A stretch of 64,000 nt of DNA. Source: Phytohabitans flavus (GTDB taxonomy: Bacteria; Actinomycetota; Actinomycetes; Mycobacteriales; Micromonosporaceae). Of the stretch, positions 37,807 through 48,473 are shown piece by piece; the first letter of the stretch is position 1; each line of letters begins with the position of its first letter. The notes below the pieces were generated by a model that did no database searches, was not told the origin of the DNA, and saw only the letters and a program-made list of their open reading frames with translations. The DNA lies in assembly GCF_011764545.1 (NCBI RefSeq), contig NZ_AP022870.1, positions 4,696,001 to 4,760,000 of the forward strand, read 5' to 3'. Made by a program: the position numbers and the translations under genes.

Positions 37807-38673
37807 ATGACCCCACGGCCCATTGTCGTCGGCGTCGACGGCTCCGAAGGCAGCGAGGCAGCGCTGCGCTGGGCGCTGGACAGGGGCGCCCGCACCGACA
37901 CACCCGTGACCCTGGTGTACGGCTTCTCGTTGCCGATGGTCGCCGGGCCCGCTGGCCTGGCGCCGGCTGTCTGGCCCGACTACGGATCCCGCGACGAGGC
38001 GGAGAACCTGCTCAACTCGACCGTGGAGAGGGCCCGGCAGAGCCACCCAGGGGTGACAGTCAACGGCACAGTGGTAGCCGGCGACGCCACCGCCTCGCTG
38101 GTGGAAAGCTCACGGCAGTCGCGGCTGGTGGTCGTGGGCGCTCGCGGAAGCGGCGGATTCACCGGGCTACTCGTCGGGTCGACGAGCGTAGCCGTCTCGG
38201 CGAACGCGCACTGCCCGGTCGTCATCGTGCGCGGTGACGAGCCGCCAGCCGACGCTCCGGTTTTCGCGGGCGTCGACGGCTCGGAGGGCGCGCTGCTGGC
38301 GCTGGAGTTCGGGTTCGCCGAGGCCGCCGCACGGGGCGTGAGCCTCCAGGTGGTCCACGTCTGGTCGCCGCCGCCCATGCGCTGGCGACCGCCGGCCTTC
38401 GACCTGGATACCCAGCTCGCCGAACAGCGCGCCGAGACCGCGGAGCTGGTCGAGGGCTGGCGGGAGAAGTACCCCAAGGTCTCGACGAACGTCCGGGTCA
38501 TGGCCGGCAAGCCCGCCGAGGTGCTCATCGACGTCAGCCACGAGGCGCAACTTCTCGCCGTCGGGTCCCGGGGGCTGGGTGGCTTCCGGGGGCTGTTGCT
38601 GGGCTCGACCAGCCACCCACTGCTGTACCACGCCAGGTGCCCGGTCGCCGTCGTCCGCGAGCTGCCCAACTGA
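37807..38673 (+). CDS. Tandem universal stress protein
   Basis: A 288-residue protein with two UspA domains. Each has the N-terminal GVDGSEGS/VDGSEGA strand-loop and the ATP-binding loop: VVGARGSGGFTGLLVGSTS in domain one and AVGSRGLGGFRGLLLGSTS in domain two. The G-2x-G-9x-G-S pattern indicates ATP-binding members. Tandem Usp proteins in actinobacteria are commonly induced by hypoxia and stationary phase. It appears to be transcribed alone. The ATG at 37807 follows TGAGGAG with good spacing. Confidence 0.92.
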   Translation: MTPRPIVVGVDGSEGSEAALRWALDRGARTDTPVTLVYGFSLPMVAGPAGLAPAVWPDYGSRDEAENLLNSTVERARQSHPGVTVNGTVVAGDATASLVESSRQSRLVVVGARGSGGFTGLLVGSTSVAVSANAHCPVVIVRGDEPPADAPVFAGVDGSEGALLALEFGFAEAAARGVSLQVVHVWSPPPMRWRPPAFDLDTQLAEQRAETAELVEGWREKYPKVSTNVRVMAGKPAEVLIDVSHEAQLLAVGSRGLGGFRGLLLGSTSHPLLYHARCPVAVVRELPN

Positions 38674-38725
38674 TCAGAGCGCCGCCGACGCTGGCTGACG
38701 GGCCTTCCCGACGCCGTCCGCCCGC

Positions 38726-38748
38726 GGGTAGTCTCGGTAGGACTACCC
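38726..38748. promoter_or_regulatory. Inverted repeat upstream of the GAF regulator
   Basis: GGGTAGTC (38726-38733) and GACTACCC (38741-38748) flank TCGGTAG. The repeat ends 18 nt before the start at 38767, so it could be an autoregulatory operator or a terminator for the universal stress gene. Confidence 0.45.
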
Positions 38749-38766
38749 AGGCGGGGTGGTGATGCC

Positions 38767-40043
38767 ATGACCATGGCGGATGGGTGGCTGGCCGCGGTCG
38801 GGCCCGACGCGCGCGGCCGGGCCCGAGAAATCGCCCGTGCGCACGCCGCGTTCCTGTCCACCGGCACCCTCGACCCGGCCGCGGCGCCGGTGCGCGGCGT
38901 GGTGGCCGCTTCCTGGCGCCGCTCGTCCGCGGCGCGCGTCGACCCGGACCGGGACCCGCCGGTCACGCTGCTCGACGCCGACCTGGCCGGATACCGGTCG
39001 GCCCATCCACTGTCGATGGTGGTGCCCGTGCTGCGCGATCTGGTGGGTGGCACCGCCGACGACGGCGAGCACGTGTGGGCCGTGATGGACGCCGACGGCC
39101 GGCTCCTGTGGGTGGAGGGCACCGCGGCGCGCGGGCCCGGGCGGCCCGGATGAACTTCGTCGAGGGCGCGCTGTGGGACGAGGCGCACGCGGGTACGAAC
39201 GCGCCGGGCACGGCACTCGCCGTGGACCACGAGGTACAGATCTTCGCCGCCGAGCACTACCGGCACACCGTGCAGGCGTGGACCTGCGCCGCCGCCCCGA
39301 TCCATGACCCGGCGACCGGGCGGATCCTGGGCATCCTCGACGTCACCGGCGGCGACGCGGTGGCCCACCCGCACAGCCTCGCCCTCGTCCGCGCGGCGGC
39401 GCGGCTCGCCGAGGCCCACCTGGCCACGGTGCGCCTGGCCCCGGTCGCGCGCGCCCCGGCGGCCCGGCTGCGGGTGCTCGGGCGCCCGGAGGGTGTGCTG
39501 CTGCTCGACGGGCGCGAGATCCCGCTGCACGGCCGGCACGCCGAGGCGATGGCGATCCTGGCCGCGCACCCGGAGGGCATGACCGGCCAGCAGCTGGGCG
39601 CGGCGATGTACGACGACCGCACCGCGCAGGGCACGCTCCGGGTCGAGCTGCTGCGGCTGCGCCGGCTCGTCGGTCCGCTGCTGCACTCCCGGCCGTACCG
39701 GCTCGCCGAGCCGATCGCGGCCGATTTCCTCGACGTGGCGCAGGCCCTGGAGCGCGGTGACGTGGCCGCCGCCGTCGACGCGTACGCGGGCCCCCTGCTG
39801 CCCACCTCCGACGCGCCGGCCGTGGTCGAGCGGCGCCGCCGGCTGGAGGTCGAGGTGCGCTCCGCCGTGCTGGCCGCGACCGACCCGGCCATCCTCCACG
39901 CGTACGCGAGCGACGCCGGCTTCGACGACCTCGCGGTCTGGGAGCGGCTGGCCCACCTCGCGCCACAGCACCGGGCGGTGGTCAGTCGGGTCACCGAGTT
40001 ACGTGCCGAATACGGCCTCAACAGCGATGCAACATTGATGTAA
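38767..40043 (+). CDS. GAF-domain transcriptional regulator of the adjacent aldehyde dehydrogenase, frame break near 39133-39141
   Basis: A 425-residue sensor-regulator of the kind often found beside ExaC-type aldehyde dehydrogenases. The N-terminal half resembles the AcoR-like sensory region (VVAASWRRSSAARVDPD, then HPLSMVVPVLRDL). The GAF domain runs through AHAGTNAPGTALAVDHEVQI to ILDVTGGDAVAHPHS. The C-terminal part (LHGRHAEAMAILAAHPEGMT, LRVELLRLRRLVG) looks like a winged helix. The frame breaks in the GGGCCCGGG stretch near 39133-39141. One added base joins VEGTAARG to AARMNFVEGALWDEA. It probably responds to an alcohol or aldehyde and controls the next two genes. Confidence 0.8.
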
Positions 40044-40099
40044 CCTCCCGCCTCCTACGGTCGGACGCCAGCATGAGACCGCTCGCTGGAGGTTTCACC

Positions 40100-41622
<1,523 letters not shown>

Positions 41623-41631
41623 GACACGCTC

Positions 41632-42006
41632 ATGGCATCCCGAGTCGACATCACCCCGGCCGCCGCCGACGTACTCCGGTCGCTGCGCGGCGCGCACGGG
41701 CCCCTGATGTTCCACCAGTCCGGCGGCTGCTGCGACGGCAGCAGCCCGATGTGCTATCCGGAAGGCGAGTTCCGCACCGGCTCTTCTGACGTGCTGCTCG
41801 CGAAGCTCGCGGTCGAGGGCGTCGACGAACCTGTCACCTTCTGGATGGCCGCCGCCCAGTTCGAACGCTGGCGCCACACCCACCTCACCGTGGACGTGGT
41901 CCCCGGCCGAGGCAGCGGATTCTCGCTGGAGGCGCCCGAGGGCGTGCGGTTCCTGATCCGATCCCGCCTGCTCACACCTGAGGAGCAGGCAGCCCTCGGC
42001 GACTGA
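41632..42006 (+). CDS. DUF779 protein
   Basis: A 124-residue protein of the DUF779 family, routinely encoded beside aldehyde dehydrogenases of this type. Its biochemical role is not established to my knowledge. The signature FHQSGGCCDGSSPMCYPEGE, with three Cys, could bind a metal or an aldehyde adduct. FWMAAAQFERWRHTHLTVDV follows. It starts 9 nt after the dehydrogenase stop. Confidence 0.92.
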   Translation: MASRVDITPAAADVLRSLRGAHGPLMFHQSGGCCDGSSPMCYPEGEFRTGSSDVLLAKLAVEGVDEPVTFWMAAAQFERWRHTHLTVDVVPGRGSGFSLEAPEGVRFLIRSRLLTPEEQAALGD

Positions 42007-42019
42007 GGGCGACAGGTGT

Positions 42020-42043
42020 CCCGGCCGGCCCCCGTCGGCCGGG
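42020..42043. terminator. Bidirectional terminator hairpin
   Basis: CCCGGCCG (42020-42027) and CGGCCGGG (42036-42043) pair around an 8-nt loop between the DUF779 stop (42006) and the stop of the convergent catabolic operon (42068). Confidence 0.6.
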
Positions 42044-42067
42044 CCACCCATCGCGCGGGGCACGCGG

Positions 42068-42808
42068 TCAGCGGTAGACCAGCCCGGCGCCTACCTCGAT
42101 GACCTGTCCGGTGGTGGCGGATGCCCCGTCGGAGACCAGGTACCGGACGGTGGCGACCAGGTCGTCCGGCACGAGCTGGCGGGGTATCGCCTGCGCGGCG
42201 AGGGTCTGGGCCGTCGCCGCCGGGTCCTCCTGCCCGCCGGCCAGCTCAAGCTCCCCTTCCGTCCGGATCGCCCCGGGCGAGATCGCGTTCACGGTGATGC
42301 CCGAGCGGCCCAGCGCGCGGGCCAGCGACCGGGTCAGGCCGACAAGCGCGGCCTTGCTCGACACGTACGACGGGCCGGACGGCCCGCCGAGCCGGACCGT
42401 CGCCGAGGTGATGTTGACGATCCGGCCCCAGCCGCGCTCGGCCATGCCGGTGGCGAACGCCTGGGCCAGCAGCATCGGCGCGGTCACGTTCACCGCGAAC
42501 GTCTGCTGCCACTCCCCCAGCGGCAGCTCCCGGATGTCCACGTTGGACGCTCGGGCGGCGTTGTTGACGAGCACGTCGACCGGGCCGGCACGTTCGGCGA
42601 GGTCGCATACGGCCGCCGGGTCGGACAGGTCGGCTTCGAACTCCAGCACCTCGGCACCGCGTTCCTCGCACCGTCGGGCCACCTTCGCCACCTCGTCCGG
42701 GGCGGCGAGGTGGTGCAGCACGAGGGTGCGATCCGGCTCGGCGAGGCCGATGGCGAGCGCGGCGCCGATGCCGCGCCGCGCGCCGGTGACCAGGATGCGG
42801 CGCGTCAC
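42068..42808 (-). CDS. Short-chain dehydrogenase/reductase 1
   Basis: A 246-residue classical SDR, last gene of the twelve-gene minus-strand operon. It has the cofactor loop VTGARRGIG, NNAA, the Ser in NITSATVRLG, catalytic YVSSK, and NAISPGAIRTEG. The GTG start at 42808 overlaps the upstream alcohol dehydrogenase stop by 4 nt. It probably oxidises a sugar or hydroxyacid intermediate; the exact substrate cannot be read from sequence. Confidence 0.88.
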   Translation of the reverse strand: MTRRILVTGARRGIGAALAIGLAEPDRTLVLHHLAAPDEVAKVARRCEERGAEVLEFEADLSDPAAVCDLAERAGPVDVLVNNAARASNVDIRELPLGEWQQTFAVNVTAPMLLAQAFATGMAERGWGRIVNITSATVRLGGPSGPSYVSSKAALVGLTRSLARALGRSGITVNAISPGAIRTEGELELAGGQEDPAATAQTLAAQAIPRQLVPDDLVATVRYLVSDGASATTGQVIEVGAGLVYR

Positions 42809-43803
42809 GAGGGTTCCTCCGGCGTCAGCACGGTCTTGATGGTCGCACCGGAGCGGAGCAGCGCGAGTGCCGCTTCGACGTCGTCGAGCCGGTACCGGTC
42901 GGTGACCAGCGGGGCGAGCCGCTCGGCGTGCCGGCGGAGCGTGTCGACGGCGCTCGGGAAGCTGTGCAGGATCGCCATCGAGCCGACGATGGTCAGCTCG
43001 TCCTGGTAGATCCGGTGCGGTGACACAGCGGCCCTCGCCCCGGGATTGGCCACCCCGAAGACGAGCAGGGTGCCGGCGCGGGCCACGCTGGCCAGCGCCT
43101 GCTCGAAAGCGGCCGGGTTGCCGGTCGCCTCGATCACCCACGGCGCGCGCAGGTCGGCGGCCTCCTCCGGAGCGCGCACCTCGGCTCCGGTGAGGCGGGC
43201 GGCCAGCTCGCGGCGGGCCGGGTTGACCTCGACCACGGTCACCGGACCGACGCCGCGGGCGTCCAGCAGGATCGCCAGGATCAGCCCCATCGTGCCGGCC
43301 CCGTACACGATCGCCGGCTCGTCCGGGCGCGGGTCCAGCCGGCGCAGCCCTCGCTCGGCGCAGGCCACCGGCTCGGCCAGCGGCGCCACCGCGAGGGGAA
43401 AGCCGGGCTCCAGCCGGTGCAGGTTGGCGGCGGGTACGGCGGTGAACTCGGCCCAGGCGCCGGGCCGGGTGGCCCCGATGGCTTGCCAGCGCTCGCACAT
43501 GTTTCCCCGGCCGCGGCGGCACGGGTCGCAGGCGCCGCAGTGCAGCGACGGGTCGACGGCCACCAGGTCGCCGGCGCGGTACCCGGAGACCTCGGCGCCG
43601 ACCGCGACCACCTCGCCCCAGGGCTCGTGGCCGGGGATCAGCGGAAACCGGTCCTCGCCCAGCTCGCCGGAGAGCAGGTGCAGGTCCGTACCGCAGATGC
43701 CGCAGGCACGGACCGCGACCACCACCCCGTCCCGCGCGGGAGCGGGGTCGGGTACCCGCGTGACGGTGAGCGCGCCGGGCCCGGTGGCCAGGACCGCGCG
43801 CAT
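42805..43803 (-). CDS. Zinc-dependent medium-chain alcohol dehydrogenase 1
   Basis: A 332-residue MDR enzyme of the sorbitol/threonine-dehydrogenase-like branch. The catalytic zinc region is CGICGTDLH and PGHEPWGEV, the structural zinc site is the four Cys in CGACDPCRRGRGNMC, and the nucleotide loop is YGAGTMGL with an acidic residue in VEVNPARR, which favours NAD. The ATG at 43803 shares one base with the stop of the upstream dehydrogenase (TGATG). It probably oxidises a polyol or sugar hydroxyl in the locus pathway. Confidence 0.88.
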   Translation of the reverse strand: MRAVLATGPGALTVTRVPDPAPARDGVVVAVRACGICGTDLHLLSGELGEDRFPLIPGHEPWGEVVAVGAEVSGYRAGDLVAVDPSLHCGACDPCRRGRGNMCERWQAIGATRPGAWAEFTAVPAANLHRLEPGFPLAVAPLAEPVACAERGLRRLDPRPDEPAIVYGAGTMGLILAILLDARGVGPVTVVEVNPARRELAARLTGAEVRAPEEAADLRAPWVIEATGNPAAFEQALASVARAGTLLVFGVANPGARAAVSPHRIYQDELTIVGSMAILHSFPSAVDTLRRHAERLAPLVTDRYRLDDVEAALALLRSGATIKTVLTPEEPS

Positions 43804-44911
43804 CAGCCGGCCGATTCGGTGTCGAAGACGATCAGCCCTCGGGTCGCGGCTCCCGAGCGCAGCGCGTCGTAAGCCTCGTCCATCTGGTCGACCCGCCAGC
43901 GGTGGGAGACCATCGCGGCCAGGTCCAGCCGGCCGGCGAGGTACATGTCCACGAGATCGGGGAAGTCGACCGGCGGGTTCGACGAGCCGTACTTGGAGGC
44001 CACGATGCGGCGCTCGCCGTTGAGCAGGTGACCGGGGTCGAAACCGAGCGCGACGCCGTCGGGGTAGCCGGCGATCAGCACGCACGTCCCCGTACGGCGA
44101 GGGCGCCCATCGCGAGCGGGAACGCGCTGGCCGCGCTCGTCGTGACGAATGCGTAGTCGACGCCCCGGCCGGCGATCTCCCGGATCTGGTCGGCCGCGTC
44201 CGGGGCGGTGGCGTCGACGCAGTGGGTAGCCCCCATGCGGATCAGCGCGGCGAACTTGTCCGGCCGTACGTCGACCGCGATGACCGGGTAGGCGCCGGCC
44301 AGCGCGGCGGCGTGCAGCGCGCTGATGCCGACACCGCCGCAGCCCAAGACCGCGACGGCCTCGCCAGGGCGCACCCGGGCGGTGTTGCGCACCGCGCCGA
44401 CCCCGGTGGTGGCCGCGCAGCCGATCAGCGCGGCAAGGTCCAGCGGCATGGCGGGGTCGACAGATACGACCGCCCGCTCGGCGACCACCGTCAACGGCGC
44501 GTTGGTGGCTGGACCGTAGTGGAAGACGTCCTCGCCGCCGTGGTGAAACCGGGTGGTGCCGTCGGCCATCCGGCCCAGCGGCGGCTGCTGGGTGCAGAGC
44601 GCGGGCAGCCCCTGCCGGCAGGTGCGGCAGCGACCGCAGCCGGGTGCCCAGGAGACGACGACGTGGTCGCCGGGTGCCACCGTGGCGACCCCCGGACCGA
44701 CCGCCTCGACCACGCCGGCGCCCTCGTCGCCGAGCACGATCGGCATGGGTATCGCGGCGTGCTCGCCGTCCATGGCGTACAGGCAGCTGTGGCAGACGCC
44801 GGAGGCGGCCATGCGGACCCGTACCTCGCCGTCGCGAGGCTCGTCGACCTCCAGGTCGAGCAGGCGGTGCGGCGTGCGCGCTCCGGTGAGCACCGGCGTG
44901 GGTACGGTCAT
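43803..44911 (-). CDS. Zinc-type alcohol dehydrogenase 2, frame break at 44088-44091
   Basis: A 369-residue MDR enzyme resembling class III/NDMA-type alcohol dehydrogenases. Features are GVCHSCLYAMDG, the structural-zinc Cys set in GCGRCRTCRQGLPALC, and the Rossmann loop VLGCGGVG. At the position of the usual zinc ligand His in LGHEGAG it has Asp (LGDEGAG), an unusual change. The frame breaks in the C4 run at 44088-44091. One added G restores AVRGTCVLIAGYPDG and a natural C-terminus. It overlaps the upstream stop by 4 nt and the downstream start by 1 nt, deep in the operon. Confidence 0.85.
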
Positions 44912-45951
44912 CGCGTGCCTCCCGTGTCAGCGGCCGGGCCGGCCAGGTGGATCTTGATGTCGCGACCGGCGGCCGCGGCGCGCAGCGCGTCCGGGGCGTC
45001 GGCGAGCGGGCGTACCGAGGTGACGAGGCGGTGCACGGGTGCACCGGATCCGATGAGCCGCTCGGCGGTGGCGAAGTCGTCCGGCACATACATGGCGGAG
45101 CCACAGACGCGGATCTCGTGGTCCTGTACCGCCTCGACGGTGACGTCCATCGGGCCGTGCCCCACGCCGACCACCACCACCGTGCCGCCGCGCATGGCCA
45201 GGCGCAGCGCCGAGCCGAGGGAGCCACGCGAGGCGACGCAGTCGAACACCACGTCCGGCCGCCCGTCGAGGGCCGTGGCGATCTCCTCCTCGGCCGGCGG
45301 TGCGGACGGGTCGGTCGCCGCTACCGCACCCAGGTCCAGGGCCAGCTCCCGCTTGGCGGCGACCGGATCGGTGACCACCACCCGCGCGGCCCCGGCGGCG
45401 AGCGCGGCGAGCAGCACGCACTGCCCGATGCTGCCCCCGCCGAGCACGGCCACCGTGGCACCGTCGAGCCGGCCGCCCGGCGCCGCCACGGTTGTCGCGT
45501 GTACGGCCGTGGCCAGCGGCTCGGTCATCGCCGCGGCGGCCAGGGTCACCCCGTCCGGTACCGGTGCGAGCGCCGCGGCCGGGACGGCGAACGCGTCCGC
45601 GAAGGCGCCCGGCCGGTGCGACCCGACGCCGATCAGGTTGGCGCAGAGGTTGGGCCGGTTTCGTCCACAGTAGAAACAATCACCGCAGGCCACCGCCGGG
45701 CGCAGGTACACCCGGTCGCCCTCGGCCCAGCCGGACAGGCCGGATCCGAGCGCGGCGACCACCCCGGATGCCTCGTGGCCGGGCGGGATCGGGTACGGCA
45801 GCCACGGGTGTCCACGGTGGAGGGTGTGCAGGTCGGAGCCGCAGATGCCGGCGTACGCGGTGCGCACCAGCAGCTCGCCGGCGGCCGGCTCGGGCTCCGG
45901 CACGTCCCGCACCTCGACGGCACCCGGCCCGGTGATCCATACCTGTCTCAT
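44908..45951 (-). CDS. Zinc-dependent medium-chain alcohol dehydrogenase 3
   Basis: A 347-residue MDR polyol/threonine-dehydrogenase-like enzyme. Zinc motifs are GICGSDLHTLH, PGHEASGVV and the Cys set in CGDCFYCGRNRPNLC. The cofactor loop is VLGGGSIGQ with Asp in VTDPVAAKR, favouring NAD. It starts 3 nt after the stop of the isomerase-like gene. With three different MDR enzymes in a row, the operon likely oxidises several hydroxyls of its substrate or handles a mixture. Confidence 0.88.
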   Translation of the reverse strand: MRQVWITGPGAVEVRDVPEPEPAAGELLVRTAYAGICGSDLHTLHRGHPWLPYPIPPGHEASGVVAALGSGLSGWAEGDRVYLRPAVACGDCFYCGRNRPNLCANLIGVGSHRPGAFADAFAVPAAALAPVPDGVTLAAAAMTEPLATAVHATTVAAPGGRLDGATVAVLGGGSIGQCVLLAALAAGAARVVVTDPVAAKRELALDLGAVAATDPSAPPAEEEIATALDGRPDVVFDCVASRGSLGSALRLAMRGGTVVVVGVGHGPMDVTVEAVQDHEIRVCGSAMYVPDDFATAERLIGSGAPVHRLVTSVRPLADAPDALRAAAAGRDIKIHLAGPAADTGGTR

Positions 45952-45954
45952 CCC

Positions 45955-46980
45955 TCATACCTCCGGCGGGCGGCAGACGATCGCGGCCACCTCGCCGCGG
46001 AACTCGAGCGGACCGGCGGCGGCCGGCACGACGAGGGTCCGGCCGCGGGCCACCGGCATGCTCCCGCCGGACCAGCGCAGCTCACCCTCGCCACCGGTGA
46101 CGACGACGACCGCGAAGCCGGCCTCGGGGAGCGTGACCGCGCCGGTGCACTCGACGAGCCAGGCCCGGAAGTACTCGTCGGCGGCCGGCCCGAAGAGGCT
46201 GTGCACGCCGGGCACACCGGGCAGGCTGCGGCGGGCGGGCAGCAGTTCGTCCAGGCGGCCGGCGTACCCGTCCAGGTCGAAACAGGACAGTGCCAGGTCC
46301 CAGCCGAGGCCGAGCGTGGCGGCGCCGGCGTCGAGCCCGAAGGCGGTGTGGTCGGCGAGCACCGAGAACGACGTCGGCTCCTGCAACTCGGTGATCATCA
46401 CACCAGGGCCGATCGCGTGCGGCAGCCCAGCGGGTACGTACAGCACCTGCCCGGGGCGCACGGTCAGCTCGTTCATCGCGGCGAGCATCGCGGTCGTGTC
46501 CTGGTCGGCGATCCAGCGCCGCAGGTCCGCGCGGTCGGCACGGTCGCGCAGGCCGAGCCAGACCCGGGCGTCACCTGTCGCGGCGAGCACGATCCAGCCC
46601 TCGGTCTTGCCGAAGAGGCTGCCCAGGTGCGCCCGGGCGAAGGCGCGGCTCGGGTGGCAGTGCACCGGCAGCCGCTCGCCCGCGTCCAGGAGCTTGACGA
46701 GCAGGCCGCTCTCGCCGCCGTACGCGCCCGCGAGCCGCTCACCCAACCAGCCGACCGGGTCGGCGGCCACAAGCTCGCGCAACGACCCGCGTTCGGTGCG
46801 GGAGACGCCGGTGTCGGCCGGGTGGCCGGGCGGGAGGATCGCGGCCGGCAGCGCGGTCAGCGATCCCACCCAGTCCTCGGGGCCGGTAGTGCCCGCGGTG
46901 CCCCGGAAGGCGTCGATCCCCGCGCCGCCGGCGTAGTACACCGGTACGCGGTTGTCGCCGAGCACGAGCGGGGCGGTCAC
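45955..46980 (-). CDS. Class I mannose-6-phosphate-isomerase-like protein
   Basis: A 341-residue cupin-fold protein of the type I phosphomannose isomerase family. Metal and active-site motifs are LPVHCHPSRAFARAHLG (HxH), KTEGWIVLAATG and LYVPAGLPHAIG. The N-terminus (MTAPLVLGDNRVPVYYAGG) departs from canonical ManA, and its setting in a catabolic operon rather than near mannan genes suggests an isomerase for a different sugar or sugar phosphate. The GTG at 46980 overlaps the upstream M81 stop by 4 nt. Confidence 0.82.
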   Translation of the reverse strand: MTAPLVLGDNRVPVYYAGGAGIDAFRGTAGTTGPEDWVGSLTALPAAILPPGHPADTGVSRTERGSLRELVAADPVGWLGERLAGAYGGESGLLVKLLDAGERLPVHCHPSRAFARAHLGSLFGKTEGWIVLAATGDARVWLGLRDRADRADLRRWIADQDTTAMLAAMNELTVRPGQVLYVPAGLPHAIGPGVMITELQEPTSFSVLADHTAFGLDAGAATLGLGWDLALSCFDLDGYAGRLDELLPARRSLPGVPGVHSLFGPAADEYFRAWLVECTGAVTLPEAGFAVVVVTGGEGELRWSGGSMPVARGRTLVVPAAAGPLEFRGEVAAIVCRPPEV

Positions 46981-48473
46981 GGCGCCTCCTTCTCCGGGGC
47001 AGCGAAGTCGATCGGGTACAGCGGCCGGGGCGCGTGCTGGAAGTCCAGGTAGTCCAGGCGCGGGGTGCTCGCGCCGGGCAGGTCGAGCAGGATCGCCTCG
47101 GCGTACCCGCCGCCGTAACCGGCGCGGTAGAGCGTGGCGGAGCGGACGAGTACGGCGTCCGCCTCGGCTGGCTCCAGGCCGGCGTGCCGGTATCCGGCGG
47201 GGTCGAACGTCGGCGCGGGCCGCTCGGTGACCAGCACGATCAGCCCGGTACCGGTGTCCACAGTGGCCCAACGCCCCATAGAGACCTGCTGACCGGTCAT
47301 CGCCTCGCCCGCGAGGGTCACGGGGTCCGTGCCGAGACGCGTCACCGTGCCGCTGATCCGGACCGGTGCCGACCAGCGCGGGTCGAGCGTGGCGCCGACC
47401 GTCGTGTCCACACTGGACCCCGCGCCAGCGATGTGGCAGGCGGCGACGGCCGGGGCGTCCACCAGGGTCGCGTACGAGCGCAGCTCCCCGGGACGGTCCA
47501 GCAGCGCGGCGACGACGGTGGCGCTGTCGGCGGCGGCGCCGGCGGTGGGCGAGTCGGCGGACTGCACGAGCAGTACCGGTCCCCGGCCGGTGCGCGGCCG
47601 GACGGCTGCCACCGCGTCGCGTACCGGCACGGGGTGCACGGCGAACTCGCCGCGCCGGGCCCAGGCGGCGTCGGCGACGGCCTTCGCGGTTGCCCGGGCC
47701 GCGGCCTCGTCCCCGGCGTGCGTGACGGTCACGCCGAACCCGAGCTCGGGCACGTCCAGCCACGGCTGTACCGGAAACAGCGAAACGTCGAGGATCGGCC
47801 CGCCGGTCGCCTCGTCGGCGAGCCGGCGCAGCAAGGCCATCGGCGGGTCGGCGACGGCCTGGGACTCGGCCGGCACCAGCATCGGCCGCTTCTCCAGTAC
47901 CGTGCCGGGCCGCAGCCCGTCCCGCAGCATGCGCAGCGCGATCGCGGCCGCGCGCCGGCCGGTGTCGCCCTGGTCGACGTGCGGGTACGTGCGGAACCCC
48001 ACGAGCGCGTCGACCTGGGCGACGAGGCGCGCGGTGACGTTGGCGTGCAGGTCGTGCGTGACGACGAGCGGCGTGCCGGGCGGCAGGACAGCGCGGGCCG
48101 CCTCGACCAGGGCGGCGTCCGCGGCCGGCTCACCGTCGGCGACGAGGGCGCCGTGCAGGCACAGCACGAGGGCGTCGACCGGCCCGGCGGCGACAAGACC
48201 GTCGAAGAGCAGACCGCGCAGGTACGTGAACGCGTACTCGTCGAGCACGCCGCCGGACATCGCCCATGCGCGCACGACCGGCACGGGTTCGGCACCCGCC
48301 TCGGCGGCACTGGCCAGCGCTCCGGCGATCTCGGTGTTGGTACCGGCGGACCGCTCGGCGGCCTCGTCGCCGACCCAGAGCCCCTGCGCGGTGAAGTCGT
48401 CCAGTGTGGACGGCTGCGGGGCGAACGTGTTGGTCTCCTGGATGATGCTGGCGACCGCGATCCGTTCGGTCAT
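46977..48473 (-). CDS. M81-family (MlrC-like) metallopeptidase 1
   Basis: A 498-residue protein of the MlrC family, named after microcystinase C, which hydrolyses amide bonds in degraded microcystin. Family hallmarks are IIQETNTFAPQPSTLDDF near the N-terminus, LCLHGALVADGEP, VTHDLHANVT (a metal-binding DxH type motif) and TYPHVDQGDTG. The second domain is also complete. Its ATG shares one base with the stop of the upstream SDR (TGATG). A paralogue of nearly equal length lies at 55830-57327. In this context an amidase acting on an acyl or amino-acid conjugate is plausible. Confidence 0.88.
   Translation of the reverse strand: MTERIAVASIIQETNTFAPQPSTLDDFTAQGLWVGDEAAERSAGTNTEIAGALASAAEAGAEPVPVVRAWAMSGGVLDEYAFTYLRGLLFDGLVAAGPVDALVLCLHGALVADGEPAADAALVEAARAVLPPGTPLVVTHDLHANVTARLVAQVDALVGFRTYPHVDQGDTGRRAAAIALRMLRDGLRPGTVLEKRPMLVPAESQAVADPPMALLRRLADEATGGPILDVSLFPVQPWLDVPELGFGVTVTHAGDEAAARATAKAVADAAWARRGEFAVHPVPVRDAVAAVRPRTGRGPVLLVQSADSPTAGAAADSATVVAALLDRPGELRSYATLVDAPAVAACHIAGAGSSVDTTVGATLDPRWSAPVRISGTVTRLGTDPVTLAGEAMTGQQVSMGRWATVDTGTGLIVLVTERPAPTFDPAGYRHAGLEPAEADAVLVRSATLYRAGYGGGYAEAILLDLPGASTPRLDYLDFQHAPRPLYPIDFAAPEKEAP

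Noticed and set aside
37980..39971. Minus-strand 663-codon open frame
   Set aside because: It crosses the universal stress and GAF regulator genes in antisense and shows no family features.
44947..47052. Plus-strand 701-codon open frame
   Set aside because: It is antisense to the MDR, isomerase-like and M81 genes, with low-complexity composition.
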